From JACDAE01 sp963717195 (GTDB lineage: Bacteria; Chloroflexota; Ktedonobacteria; Ktedonobacterales; Ktedonobacteraceae): 64,000 nucleotides of DNA. Shown here one piece after another: positions 19,111 through 26,610 of the stretch. The stretch is from the NCBI GenBank assembly GCA_963717195.1, contig CAVQVR010000011.1:202378-266377 (forward strand), in the 5' to 3' direction. The notes under the pieces were generated by a model. That model worked only from the letters and a program-made list of their open reading frames with translations, ran no database searches and was not told the origin of the DNA. The position numbers and the translations under genes are program-made. The first letter of the stretch is position 1, and each line of letters begins with the position of its first letter.

Positions 19111-20447
19111 TGCAGTACGGCGAATCTGGAGCACAAAGAGCGCTAACATTCCTCACGCAGGCCGGCCTGACGCGCCTGCTAGAAAAGCTACGCGCCAAAT
19201 ACATCGCCGAGGGGCAGATACGCGGACAGATCGTACTGGAAGAAGCCACCCCAGGAGAGCGCCGCGAGATTGCCAGCTTCCTGGGCAAGCCTCCCTACAG
19301 GGATGACACAATACGCATAAGGCTCAGCGAGATGGACCAGGCATTGCGCAACAGCGGCTTTGCCTGTTCCTTACTCGATGTTATTGCTGCCTTGCGACCT
19401 GACGAACCTCTGGAGACGCGCCCGGAACGCCGTGCCGCCCACGCTCTGCACCAGTCCGATTTTCGCCAGTCTCTACGCTCTATCCCCTCAGAATACGCTG
19501 AAAACTCACGTGCCCAGTCCTGGCTACTACACGGATCGCATGGACTCGAATGGCTCTTTGCACGCTACAAAAACGTGAGCACGGATGAGCAACAGCGCCA
19601 ACTAAACATTGTCCGTTATGTCGCCCGTCTGCTCGATCAATTGCCTGCTCCCTCCAACCCTGAGCGCCTGGCACTTTTCGCACAAAGAACGAGCGGCGAT
19701 CCGCATGCCCTCGACTCCAACCGTGGGGAAGGACGCCTGTTTCTACTTGCTCTAAGCGACCTTTTTACTGATGCAACGCCTGTGCAGAATCGTGCCCATG
19801 CATTGCACCTTTACAATAATGCTGGTCTGCTGGTGGATACGATCTCGTCCAGCGTCGCCGTCTTCAATCTGGCGGCGGCTACCTCGCGCTCTGGAGAGGC
19901 TGATCCTCTTCTGCAAACGGCTGGTGCCCGTGTGTTGCTCCTTCCACAGCGCCAGTTGCTTGAATGGAGCCAGGTTCGACCAGCACGAACAGATATCTAT
20001 GGAATTGAGAATCCACAGGTCTTTGAAGAGGTCGTTGATGGTCTGTTATGCCTGAATACACATGTGCTCTTGCCGACGCTGGTCTGCACATCTGGCTGGC
20101 CCAGTGTTGCGGCGCTTCTTTTGCTTGATCAATTGCTGGCTGCATCACCCGCAAACAAGTTCTACTACAGCGGCGATTTTGATCTTAAGGGTCTGCAGAT
20201 TGCCGCCCACCTACTGGCTCGTTACCCGGAAAGGTGCTCGCCATGGCGCTTTGATCCTGAAGCCTATGTCCAGGCTTTGCGATCTGAGGGAGTAGCAGCG
20301 CGTGCAGGTGAACTTGAGCAATTGCATGGATTGCCGTCTATCTTTGCCCCGCTAATTGCCGTTATACAAGAGAAGAAGAGATGGGCATATCAAGAGGGGA
20401 TCGCCGATATTTTAACGCAGGACGTAGGGGCCACACCACTCAAATGA
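19095..20447 (+). CDS. jetD: Wadjet type II JetD TOPRIM nuclease (DUF2399 / TIGR02679 family)
   Basis: 450 aa. The C-terminal half is TOPRIM-like: YGIENPQVFEEVV (near residue 298) carries the conserved Glu, and YYSGDFDLKGLQIAAHL (near 359) the Asp pair that binds metal. The N-terminal half has the family's RDD..R.RL-type segment and HGSHGLEWLF. JetD cleaves circular DNA after the JetABC motor extrudes it. Start is ATG 19095 or ATG 19110. Neither has a Shine-Dalgarno, since the region upstream is the hisS remnant, so expression may be weak or coupled to readthrough of that fragment. The ORF itself is intact. Confidence 0.85.
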   Translation: MDINIMQYGESGAQRALTFLTQAGLTRLLEKLRAKYIAEGQIRGQIVLEEATPGERREIASFLGKPPYRDDTIRIRLSEMDQALRNSGFACSLLDVIAALRPDEPLETRPERRAAHALHQSDFRQSLRSIPSEYAENSRAQSWLLHGSHGLEWLFARYKNVSTDEQQRQLNIVRYVARLLDQLPAPSNPERLALFAQRTSGDPHALDSNRGEGRLFLLALSDLFTDATPVQNRAHALHLYNNAGLLVDTISSSVAVFNLAAATSRSGEADPLLQTAGARVLLLPQRQLLEWSQVRPARTDIYGIENPQVFEEVVDGLLCLNTHVLLPTLVCTSGWPSVAALLLLDQLLAASPANKFYYSGDFDLKGLQIAAHLLARYPERCSPWRFDPEAYVQALRSEGVAARAGELEQLHGLPSIFAPLIAVIQEKKRWAYQEGIADILTQDVGATPLK

Positions 20448-20495
20448 GGATCAACAGAACAACAGGTTTCTCTTTCTTCGAATTGGAAAGCCCTG

Positions 20496-20683
20496 GTCCA
20501 ATCAGGTAGGGCTTGCTTGTGAATGAGCGTTTTTCTCCGCGTTTTGGCCCGCTGCGCGGGCCTTTTTGGTTTTTAATTGTGTGTTTTTCGGGCTGAGCCC
20601 GAAAAACACACAATTAAAAACCTTTTGTGAGCGCCATAGGCGTGAGGAGAGCGGATAATTCACAAGCCCTATGTCCAATCAGG
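20496..20683. mobile_element. MITE-like nested palindromic element, copy A, with direct repeats
   Basis: Element body 20507-20672, flanked by identical 11-bp direct repeats GTCCAATCAGG (20496-20506 and 20673-20683), as expected for a target-site duplication. The ends are inverted: TAGGGCTTGCTTGTGAAT (20507-20524) against ATTCACAAGCCCTAT (20658-20672). Inside are a GC hairpin (20546-20562) and a perfect palindrome with 27-bp arms (20568-20594 and 20596-20622, one-base centre). It lies 59 bp after jetD. A second copy in opposite orientation is at 33,231-33,414. No transposase is encoded. Confidence 0.8.
20546..20567 (+). terminator. Intrinsic terminator within element copy A
   Basis: GGCCCGCTGCGCGGGCC forms a perfect 7-bp GC stem with a 3-base loop and is followed by TTTTT. 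It is placed to end jetABCD transcription 99 bp after the jetD stop. Confidence 0.7.
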
Positions 20684-20692
20684 CCATTTCGC

Positions 20693-20746
20693 TTGACAAA
20701 CATATATACCTCAGTTATAGTAATTAATAGATGACTGACAGTCAGT
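20693..20746 (+). promoter_or_regulatory. Sigma-70-type promoter with palindromic operator
   Basis: TTGACA (20693-20698) and TATAGT (20716-20721) are separated by exactly 17 bp. Just downstream ACTGACAGTCAGT (20734-20746) is a perfect 6-bp inverted repeat around one base, typical of TetR-family operators. Placed over the likely transcription start, it would repress the DUF6114 operon. Confidence 0.7.
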
Positions 20747-20909
20747 TTTACGGTATCCAACACAGTTGACATCACCCGAGAGGAAAATCTCACCTCTGCT
20801 ATTCAGTAGCTTTTTGACGCCTCTCGCTCGCATTATCGGCCAGAGCAACAGGCATCATAGCATCATGCTTCATCGTTGAGGCACAGACATACTACGGAAG
20901 GATCTGAAC

Positions 20910-21443
20910 ATGGTGGTCTCAAAAGCACAGAACTGGCGACAAAAGTCCCGTTTCCGCCTATGGCGAAAAAGACGTCCGTTCTGGGGAGCAATTCTGATGA
21001 TGCTCGCAGGCCTCTTGATTCTCTGGGGACCAACCAGCCTCTTACAACTAGCAATGCTACCCGGCAACAGCATCTGGGCCGGGCTACTGGTAGGGGCTCT
21101 ACTCTTCGTAATGGGATTGATCCAATTGCTCGCCCCATCTTATGCCCTCATTACAGGTGCCATCGGTATTGTACTTTCACTGGTCTCACTCATCGTTGCA
21201 CTTGGCGGATTCGGAATAGGCATGCTACTCGGTATTATAGGTGGCTCGCTCGGCGTTGCCTGGAGACCGGTTGTAAGGCCATCCTCTCCCTATGTATATA
21301 CCCGGCCTCCTGTTCACACAGATGGCAGCAGGAGCGGGACAGGCTTCAAACAGTTTTATCAAAAAATGAATGAAAGGTGCAAAACGCTATGGAACAATTT
21401 AGTAACCAGGATCCGAACATTCCAGGCCAGGGCGAAATCCTGA
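20910..21443 (+). CDS. DUF6114-like membrane protein
   Basis: 177 aa. A basic N-terminus (WRQKSRFRLWRKRRPFWGA) is followed by four hydrophobic segments (about residues 27-46, 55-75, 78-95, 97-117) with LAGLLILWGP and GGSLGVAWRP. A basic cytoplasmic tail follows. The pattern matches DUF6114 proteins, mostly known from Actinobacteria, usually next to DUF6230 genes; their role is unknown. GGAAGGA precedes the ATG. The next gene overlaps its end by 55 bases. Confidence 0.7.
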   Translation: MVVSKAQNWRQKSRFRLWRKRRPFWGAILMMLAGLLILWGPTSLLQLAMLPGNSIWAGLLVGALLFVMGLIQLLAPSYALITGAIGIVLSLVSLIVALGGFGIGMLLGIIGGSLGVAWRPVVRPSSPYVYTRPPVHTDGSRSGTGFKQFYQKMNERCKTLWNNLVTRIRTFQARAKS

Positions 21444-22027
21444 ACAGCCCGAAACTCAACATCAACTTAGATGCTATGAACCAGGGAGAGGAAACTCCAT
21501 TGCCTATAATCGGCAGAACCGACCGTAAGGTGTTCTGGATCGTTCTGATGGTCTCATTATTTGCGCTCACAGGGATGGTTAGCCTGGTCTCTAAAGGCGC
21601 GATAGCTATGGCAGCGGCCGTCCCCGTCCCCTTCACAATCCAGGCAAAAACGCTGGCAGGGAGAAATTTTCACCTCTATCCCGGGGTGTCCCAGGCAGAT
21701 AACAGCACACCAGTTGCAGTGAACCAGATGGACTGCACGATTACCAACCTGGTCATTACGAAACAGATACCGGTCCCCGGCATCGGCAATATTACAATAA
21801 AGATGTCGGCAGGCAGTAGCACACCAGCAAATCTCACCGGTCTGACCACCGATGTTGCGGCTCTCGGTACAAGCTCAACAAGCTTCCAGAACCTCTCCAT
21901 CAACACAGGACCAGACAGCCTGGACCTGACCTCACCGAGCGCAACATTGAATGACGCGAACATTAGCTCGCCCTATCTGCTCGTCAACAGCATTACGTTG
22001 CCCGGCCTGTCACTCTCTATTAGCTAA
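21389..22027 (+). CDS. DUF6230-like secreted/anchored protein
   Basis: 212 aa from ATG 21389. An in-frame GTG 12 bases earlier overlaps the AAAGG site and is less likely. A polar N-terminus of about 45 residues precedes one transmembrane segment (WIVLMVSLFALTGMVSLVS). The rest is an extracytoplasmic, probably beta-rich domain: FTIQAKTLAGRNFHLYPGV, then a duplicated pattern of VNQMDCTITNLVITK. It ends LVNSITLPGLSLSIS. This fits DUF6230, the usual partner of DUF6114. Function unknown; an envelope-associated protein is likely. Confidence 0.6.
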   Translation: MEQFSNQDPNIPGQGEILNSPKLNINLDAMNQGEETPLPIIGRTDRKVFWIVLMVSLFALTGMVSLVSKGAIAMAAAVPVPFTIQAKTLAGRNFHLYPGVSQADNSTPVAVNQMDCTITNLVITKQIPVPGIGNITIKMSAGSSTPANLTGLTTDVAALGTSSTSFQNLSINTGPDSLDLTSPSATLNDANISSPYLLVNSITLPGLSLSIS

Positions 22028-22118
22028 TAAAAAATATCTATAGCCAGCAGGAACAAGACAAGAAAATTCTGCGCATGGGTGGATTCTCCATATCCCAGGG
22101 GAAAAACGATCCGACTGT

Positions 22119-22146
22119 GGGGGCGTCAGGAATGAATTGCCGCCCC
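22119..22146. repeat. GGGGCG/CGCCCC hairpin
   Basis: GGGGCG (22120-22125) and CGCCCC (22141-22146) pair around 15 bases, followed by TTTC. It lies in the 174-bp gap between two related genes. Possible attenuator or another member of the GTAGGGG-type hairpin family. Confidence 0.45.
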
Positions 22147-22201
22147 TTTCAATCCCTGCATATATATAGTATCGCATCTTTTGCTATAAGGAGCTAAGAA
22201 C

Positions 22202-22762
22202 GTGTATCGTACCTGGAGCAAAGTATTTATTCCACTTATAGCTATAGCCATACTGGCCGAAGTGCTTATCCTCAGGATCCCCTTGCCAACAGCAGCTAAA
22301 AGCCCGTTGCCGACAAAAATCAACAAAATCGAGCCTCTCACAACTACCAACATAACGGCAAAACCAACTATTTTCGCTGCCTCGAGCGTCTTAACATTGC
22401 GAGCAACCGAGATTGACGGTACGAATGCCCATTTGAGTATACTTCCTGATCCACTCTATCCCACACTCAAATTTACGACAAACATCATCTATGGTATGCG
22501 CTTGAGCAAATCTCTCAACAACCTTACGCTGACCATGAGCGCAACGGGGGTAGCAATCGGAAATGGGGTTACCATCAAAACCTCGGTATTTAGCGATCTC
22601 GTGACGGCCCTTGGTAGTTTTACCAATAAAGCAGACCTGCTCATCTTAATTGCGGGCGGTACCGTGAAACACCTCGTAATGAAGAATGTCACACTCAAGA
22701 TAGATCGCTATCTTGATCTAAACAGCCTGGATGCGCCGGGTCTCCAACTTTCCATATCTTAA
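22202..22762 (+). CDS. Secreted/anchored protein related to its DUF6230-like neighbour
   Basis: 186 aa. An N-terminal membrane anchor or signal (FIPLIAIAILAEVLIL) precedes a polar domain with the same organisation as the upstream protein: LTLRATEIDGTNAHLSILPD, then VKHLVMKNVTLKIDRY. The C-terminus is LDAPGLQLSIS, almost the same tail as its neighbour (LPGLSLSIS). The start is GTG 22202, with AAGGAG 8 bases upstream. Likely a diverged duplicate in the same operon; function unknown. Confidence 0.65.
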   Translation: MYRTWSKVFIPLIAIAILAEVLILRIPLPTAAKSPLPTKINKIEPLTTTNITAKPTIFAASSVLTLRATEIDGTNAHLSILPDPLYPTLKFTTNIIYGMRLSKSLNNLTLTMSATGVAIGNGVTIKTSVFSDLVTALGSFTNKADLLILIAGGTVKHLVMKNVTLKIDRYLDLNSLDAPGLQLSIS

Positions 22763-22770
22763 ATTACCCA

Positions 22771-24291
22771 CTATACAAGTCCGGGGAAAAAATCTTTCTT
22801 TATCTGATCATGCTTTACACCTACGTTCTTCAGTACGTGTTCGCATGCTCTCACCATATCCGGCGGCCCAGATATATAGTAGGTACGCTCTGTATAATCG
22901 GGAAGCGTGTTCAGAATTGTTTGCTCACTTATTCTGCCCACGAGACCAGTCCAGTTTCGAGGGGCAGAAGCTGTATCCGTCAAGGTATAAAAAGTCTTGA
23001 CGCCAATTTTTGTTTGTGCTGCGCTTAAAACATCTTTATAAACGATTTCGTTCGCAGTTTTGTTTATATAGAAAAGGACGATATCACGCCTCTGTTGCAT
23101 GTCAAGTATATATTTCAGCATACTTCTAAATGGCGTAATACCTATACCGCCAGCGATAAAGACAAGTTTTTGCTGAGGATCCGGAGGAAGAGTAAAATCA
23201 CCGGCAATCTGAGCTGCAAGAATATTCATTCTAGAGTCCATTTTAGACATGGCCCTTTTAAAGCTGCTACCCTGTTCATAAAAACGTACGCCAATATGAA
23301 TGACATTCTCGGTTGGCGATGAAGCAAGCGTAAAATAGCGACGATTGCCCCTGCTGTCCGGACGAGGATGCCCCAGGGTGAATTCCATATACTGACCAGG
23401 AACAAATGCCAGTTTTTGTGAAGGCTTGAAAACAAAATCAACAATGCCAGGAGCAAGCTTATTCTTTTTGACTAACTTGAGCATGACTTTCAGCTTCGGG
23501 CTCACCAGATAAGAAAAAACATTTCCAACAACTAAAGCCAGTTCTGGTGTAGAGTAAATAGAGCCAATATGAAGCTGCGGAATGATTAAAATGCCAGTGA
23601 GAATTCCATATAATCTCCTCAAATATTTCGTAGGAGGAGCCGTCAGTGGTTCAGTCAACATAATAAATGCAAAGAAAAAGAGTGGAGAGAGTACCAATAA
23701 TTGTTTCAGTGCTGTAAAGACATCTCCTCCTTGCGCCAGGGTAATAATCAAAGCGCTTATAAGGGCAGCAGCGCAAAAACTCCAGATCATATCTGCCTGC
23801 CGTAATTTTCGCGTAATCAGCAATCCCCCAATCAGCACAGCAGGTAACATACCTGTAGTGCCTATCCACCAGCTAGCCGATTCACCAAGCACAAAAGAGG
23901 TAATAACAACAGCAATAGCAGCCGGATTAAAGAAATGTTTTCTGTTGAGTGCAAGAATGTACTTTGAAGAGATCGCCAATACCGCAGCCCAACCAAGAAA
24001 CTGAAGAGCGCCCGGTGATTGTGCGGGATCAATAATCAGCGCAAGGATGAGAGCAGTAATGTAGGATGATTTAACGTTGGCCGGTACTTCAAATACGCGC
24101 GCAAGGATTGCATTCATTGCCCAACAGATGAAAACCAGGAAGAGTGTTGATACAAGAAGCGAGAGTGGAGAAAAGTTAAGCAGCTTAAAATAAGCCAGGA
24201 CAGTCGCCAGGCCAACCAGGCCAATCAGCACATAGAGCACCAGGCGGTACATCGTTATGCGATCTAAGACATAATCTATCTTCGTCATCAT
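22771..24291 (-). CDS. RnfD/NqrB-like membrane domain fused to ferredoxin-NADP reductase
   Basis: 506 aa. Residues 1-260 hold about nine hydrophobic segments with an NqrB/RnfD-like look (NVKSSYITALILALIIDP, RKHFFNPAAIAVVI). Residues 265-506 are an FNR module: FAD site RRYFTLASSP, NAD(P)-phosphate region FIAGGIGITPFRSM, and C-terminal YYISGPPDMV. It would move electrons from cytoplasmic NAD(P)H across the membrane. The FAD/NAD module lacks a C-terminal 2Fe-2S ferredoxin domain. Its ATG overlaps the apbE stop (ATGA), so translation is coupled with apbE and the FMN-binding protein gene. Confidence 0.85.
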   Translation of the reverse strand: MMTKIDYVLDRITMYRLVLYVLIGLVGLATVLAYFKLLNFSPLSLLVSTLFLVFICWAMNAILARVFEVPANVKSSYITALILALIIDPAQSPGALQFLGWAAVLAISSKYILALNRKHFFNPAAIAVVITSFVLGESASWWIGTTGMLPAVLIGGLLITRKLRQADMIWSFCAAALISALIITLAQGGDVFTALKQLLVLSPLFFFAFIMLTEPLTAPPTKYLRRLYGILTGILIIPQLHIGSIYSTPELALVVGNVFSYLVSPKLKVMLKLVKKNKLAPGIVDFVFKPSQKLAFVPGQYMEFTLGHPRPDSRGNRRYFTLASSPTENVIHIGVRFYEQGSSFKRAMSKMDSRMNILAAQIAGDFTLPPDPQQKLVFIAGGIGITPFRSMLKYILDMQQRRDIVLFYINKTANEIVYKDVLSAAQTKIGVKTFYTLTDTASAPRNWTGLVGRISEQTILNTLPDYTERTYYISGPPDMVRACEHVLKNVGVKHDQIKKDFFPGLV

Positions 24292-25031
24292 TCGTGAATT
24301 ACATACCTTTCAAAGCCAGCAGTAAATGTTGCTCTTGCATTAGCATCTATCATATATCCTTCAAATCCTGCTAACTTTCCGATAAATTGTATTCCTTTTT
24401 TGCCCATAGCAAACGCAGCCGTTGCAAAGCGATCAGCCTCATAAATATTTGGACCAATGACGGTCATACTGACAACATCTAGCAATGGCGTGTTGCGATT
24501 ATACGGATCATAGATATGTTGTCCGCGAATGGCAGTACCAGAGGTAGCCACACCTTGATTGGTAAGAGCAAGCACTTTTACGTGCTCGCTACGCTTGAAG
24601 GGGTTACGGATGCCAACCCGCCAGGGATTACCATCTTTGTTTCCAGATACCTGAATATCCCCACCTGCATCAATGTAGAAATTATGAAATCCCTCTGCTT
24701 TCAGCAGAGTTGCGGCATTCTGGATCGCCCATCCTTTGACAATCCCCGAAGGATCATAGAGACCATTACGTTGAATATCGAAATATCCATGCGTGTCTTT
24801 TTTTGTTTGTGCGCTTAAAGAGAGGATACATTTCATATCCTCGCTATAGTGAGCAGGAAGAAGCTCACCTCTATTTATTTTGGCGATCTCACTTGTATCT
24901 TTGTAGGTGCTAAAAATATCATCAACTGAGACAAAATAGGCAAATACTTTGTCCAGGTCACCTTGCCTGACGGTTGCATCGACGACTTCGATAGTAACGG
25001 GCATCCCCATAATCAGACATGTTTGTTTCAT
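24288..25031 (-). CDS. apbE: ApbE-type FAD:protein FMN transferase
   Basis: 247 aa. Motifs of the family are DPSGIVKGWA, IDAGGDIQVSG, GVATSGTAIRGQHIYDPY and EADRFATAAFAMG, the last with the metal-binding Asp and Thr. It uses FAD to attach FMN covalently to a Ser/Thr of partner proteins on the outer side of the membrane. The next gene upstream encodes an obvious acceptor. I see no signal peptide, which is unusual for ApbE and may mean a cytoplasmic or reassigned start. Two bases separate it from the upstream gene. Confidence 0.9.
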   Translation of the reverse strand: MKQTCLIMGMPVTIEVVDATVRQGDLDKVFAYFVSVDDIFSTYKDTSEIAKINRGELLPAHYSEDMKCILSLSAQTKKDTHGYFDIQRNGLYDPSGIVKGWAIQNAATLLKAEGFHNFYIDAGGDIQVSGNKDGNPWRVGIRNPFKRSEHVKVLALTNQGVATSGTAIRGQHIYDPYNRNTPLLDVVSMTVIGPNIYEADRFATAAFAMGKKGIQFIGKLAGFEGYMIDANARATFTAGFERYVIHE

Positions 25032-25033
25032 CG

Positions 25034-25528
25034 TTATACTTTTGCCTGCGAAAGAGCATCTGAGAGTGATTGTACGAATGCTTCACTACTATCAGTTGCC
25101 CCAGTTACGATGTCAACATTGGCACTTTGCGCCTGAATCGCCTCGCTGGTGAGTTGAGGATCGGCATACTGATTGATCATCACCGAGCGATTGCGATCAT
25201 TGGGATACTGCAAAAACTGCACATCCGTTATTTTACCGTTCTGAATAATTGCTTTTACCTGTATATAGCCCCATTGCGCATCTGCAACGCTACCCGTGTA
25301 TGAACCATCTCTATAGAGAGCACCAGATACGCTCGTTGGTGTGGACGTAATCTGCCCATTGCTAGAAGGTGGGAGCGTAGACACAGGTGTAGTCAGCGAT
25401 GAGCGTGATGAGGAACTCGAAGCAGTCATGCCACCAGGTAAGACAGCAACAGTGTTTGAATGGTTGTACATAAAGCTATAGAGGAGAAAAGACCCTATAA
25501 TGATAACGGAAACAATGAGTTTCTTCAT
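25034..25528 (-). CDS. FMN-binding domain protein, membrane anchored
   Basis: 164 aa. An N-terminal anchor (LIVSVIIIGSFLLYSFMY) is followed by a Ser/Thr-rich linker (residues 34-70). An FMN_bind domain comes next: YRDGSYTGS, IQNGKITDVQFLQYPND, and DIVTGATDSSEAF with the Thr that takes FMN through a phosphoester bond. First gene of the three-gene operon and presumed substrate of ApbE and electron acceptor of the RnfD-FNR protein. AAAGGTAAATAGAG precedes the ATG. Possibly donates electrons to an extracellular or membrane acceptor that is not encoded here. Confidence 0.9.
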   Translation of the reverse strand: MKKLIVSVIIIGSFLLYSFMYNHSNTVAVLPGGMTASSSSSRSSLTTPVSTLPPSSNGQITSTPTSVSGALYRDGSYTGSVADAQWGYIQVKAIIQNGKITDVQFLQYPNDRNRSVMINQYADPQLTSEAIQAQSANVDIVTGATDSSEAFVQSLSDALSQAKV

Positions 25529-25943
25529 CTCTATTTACCTTTTTGAAAAACTTTTCTTGTGATTTTCCTCTGCATCCCTCCCATAGTATTGAGCTGGCAT
25601 GCACCTTACATCCAGTCCTGACGCTCAATTATGATGAGAAGCGTGCTAACAGCTTCTATTTATCACAGAAAGATTAAGCCTTGATGAGAGAGATTGAGCC
25701 ATCATATTTTAGAGCCTGCATACCACAGGCCATCTTGCTATTTGTTCTCACTCAGCACTATAGTATCTTGCAAATATCAATAAAAAAGACGGTAAGTTGT
25801 AAAAAAATTGTAAAGGGCTTCATAAAAATGCGAAGGAATAAGGCGCACGTGCTATACTGTTTTATAGAGTAATCAAGAAAATACAAAACACATCAACAAA
25901 AGAAGCTGGATTTTTCCAGGAAAGATACAGAGAAGTACCTTCT
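25529..25943. other. Divergent intergenic region
   Basis: No convincing gene in 415 bp. AGAAGC...GCTTCT (about 25,638-25,658) forms a small hairpin. A TATACT hexamer near 25,854 may be a -10 for the DUF983 gene, without a clear -35. Confidence 0.35.
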
Positions 25944-26342
25944 ATGCCAGGATTTCTAACATTTCTCAAACGAGGACTTTTACTCCGCTGTCCCGTCTGC
26001 GGCCAGGGTCACCTGTTCAGCGGCATCTTTAAAATGCACGAATATTGTCCGGTCTGCCACTTTCAGTATGAACGTGAAGAGGGCTACTTCAGTAGCGCCA
26101 TGGCTATCAACCTGGTCATTAGCGAACTGCTGATCACGGCGTTTGCCATTCCGCTGGCGGCTAATCAGGCTATCCCCATCTTAACGATTCTGCTATGGGG
26201 AGCACCGCTGCCAATTCTCCTGCCCCTGCTCTTCTTTCGCCATAGTCGTAGCCTGTGGATGGCGATGGACCATTACCTGCATCCAATTAATGTAGCCAGT
26301 GAGCAGATTACCGAAGCGGATAGCTGGCGAGGATACCGGTAA
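25944..26342 (+). CDS. DUF983 family protein
   Basis: 132 aa. It starts FLKRGLLLRCPVCGQGHLF, and a second CPVC follows 20 residues later (YCPVCHFQYEREEGYF). The four cysteines probably bind zinc. Two hydrophobic segments follow (residues 52-72, 76-96), then a conserved W...D.Y..P end. This order defines DUF983. The function is unknown; in proteobacteria members lie near cytochrome oxidase genes, which is not the case here. Confidence 0.85.
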   Translation: MPGFLTFLKRGLLLRCPVCGQGHLFSGIFKMHEYCPVCHFQYEREEGYFSSAMAINLVISELLITAFAIPLAANQAIPILTILLWGAPLPILLPLLFFRHSRSLWMAMDHYLHPINVASEQITEADSWRGYR

Positions 26343-26610
26343 AATCGACAGAAAAACAGTACAACAAAAGCAGCACTAGCCCGTATATAACTACGAGCCA
26401 CTGGCAGCGCTCCTCATATATGGAGAACCGGCAAAAAATGGTATAATGAACACATCTATCTTCGCTCTACACATTTCAGTACCCTCAAGCGGGTCGAGAA
26501 AGAACGGGAATTCCCGCCGCCGCCAGTAGGGTAAATATATCTATAAAATCCGAAGAGGTCAAGTGGGAATGCAATGGCAGACTCATCTGTACATAGGAGA
26601 AAGCGCTATA
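26343..26610. promoter_or_regulatory. Region upstream of secA
   Basis: 268 bp without a gene. It contains the 12-bp palindrome CGGGAATTCCCG near 26,505, followed by a CCGCCGCC tract. AGGAGA at 26595-26600 serves the secA start at 26611. Confidence 0.4.

Noticed and set aside
25681..25872. 63-aa ORF before DUF983
   Set aside because: No ribosome-binding site, AT-rich, no similarity I can recognise.
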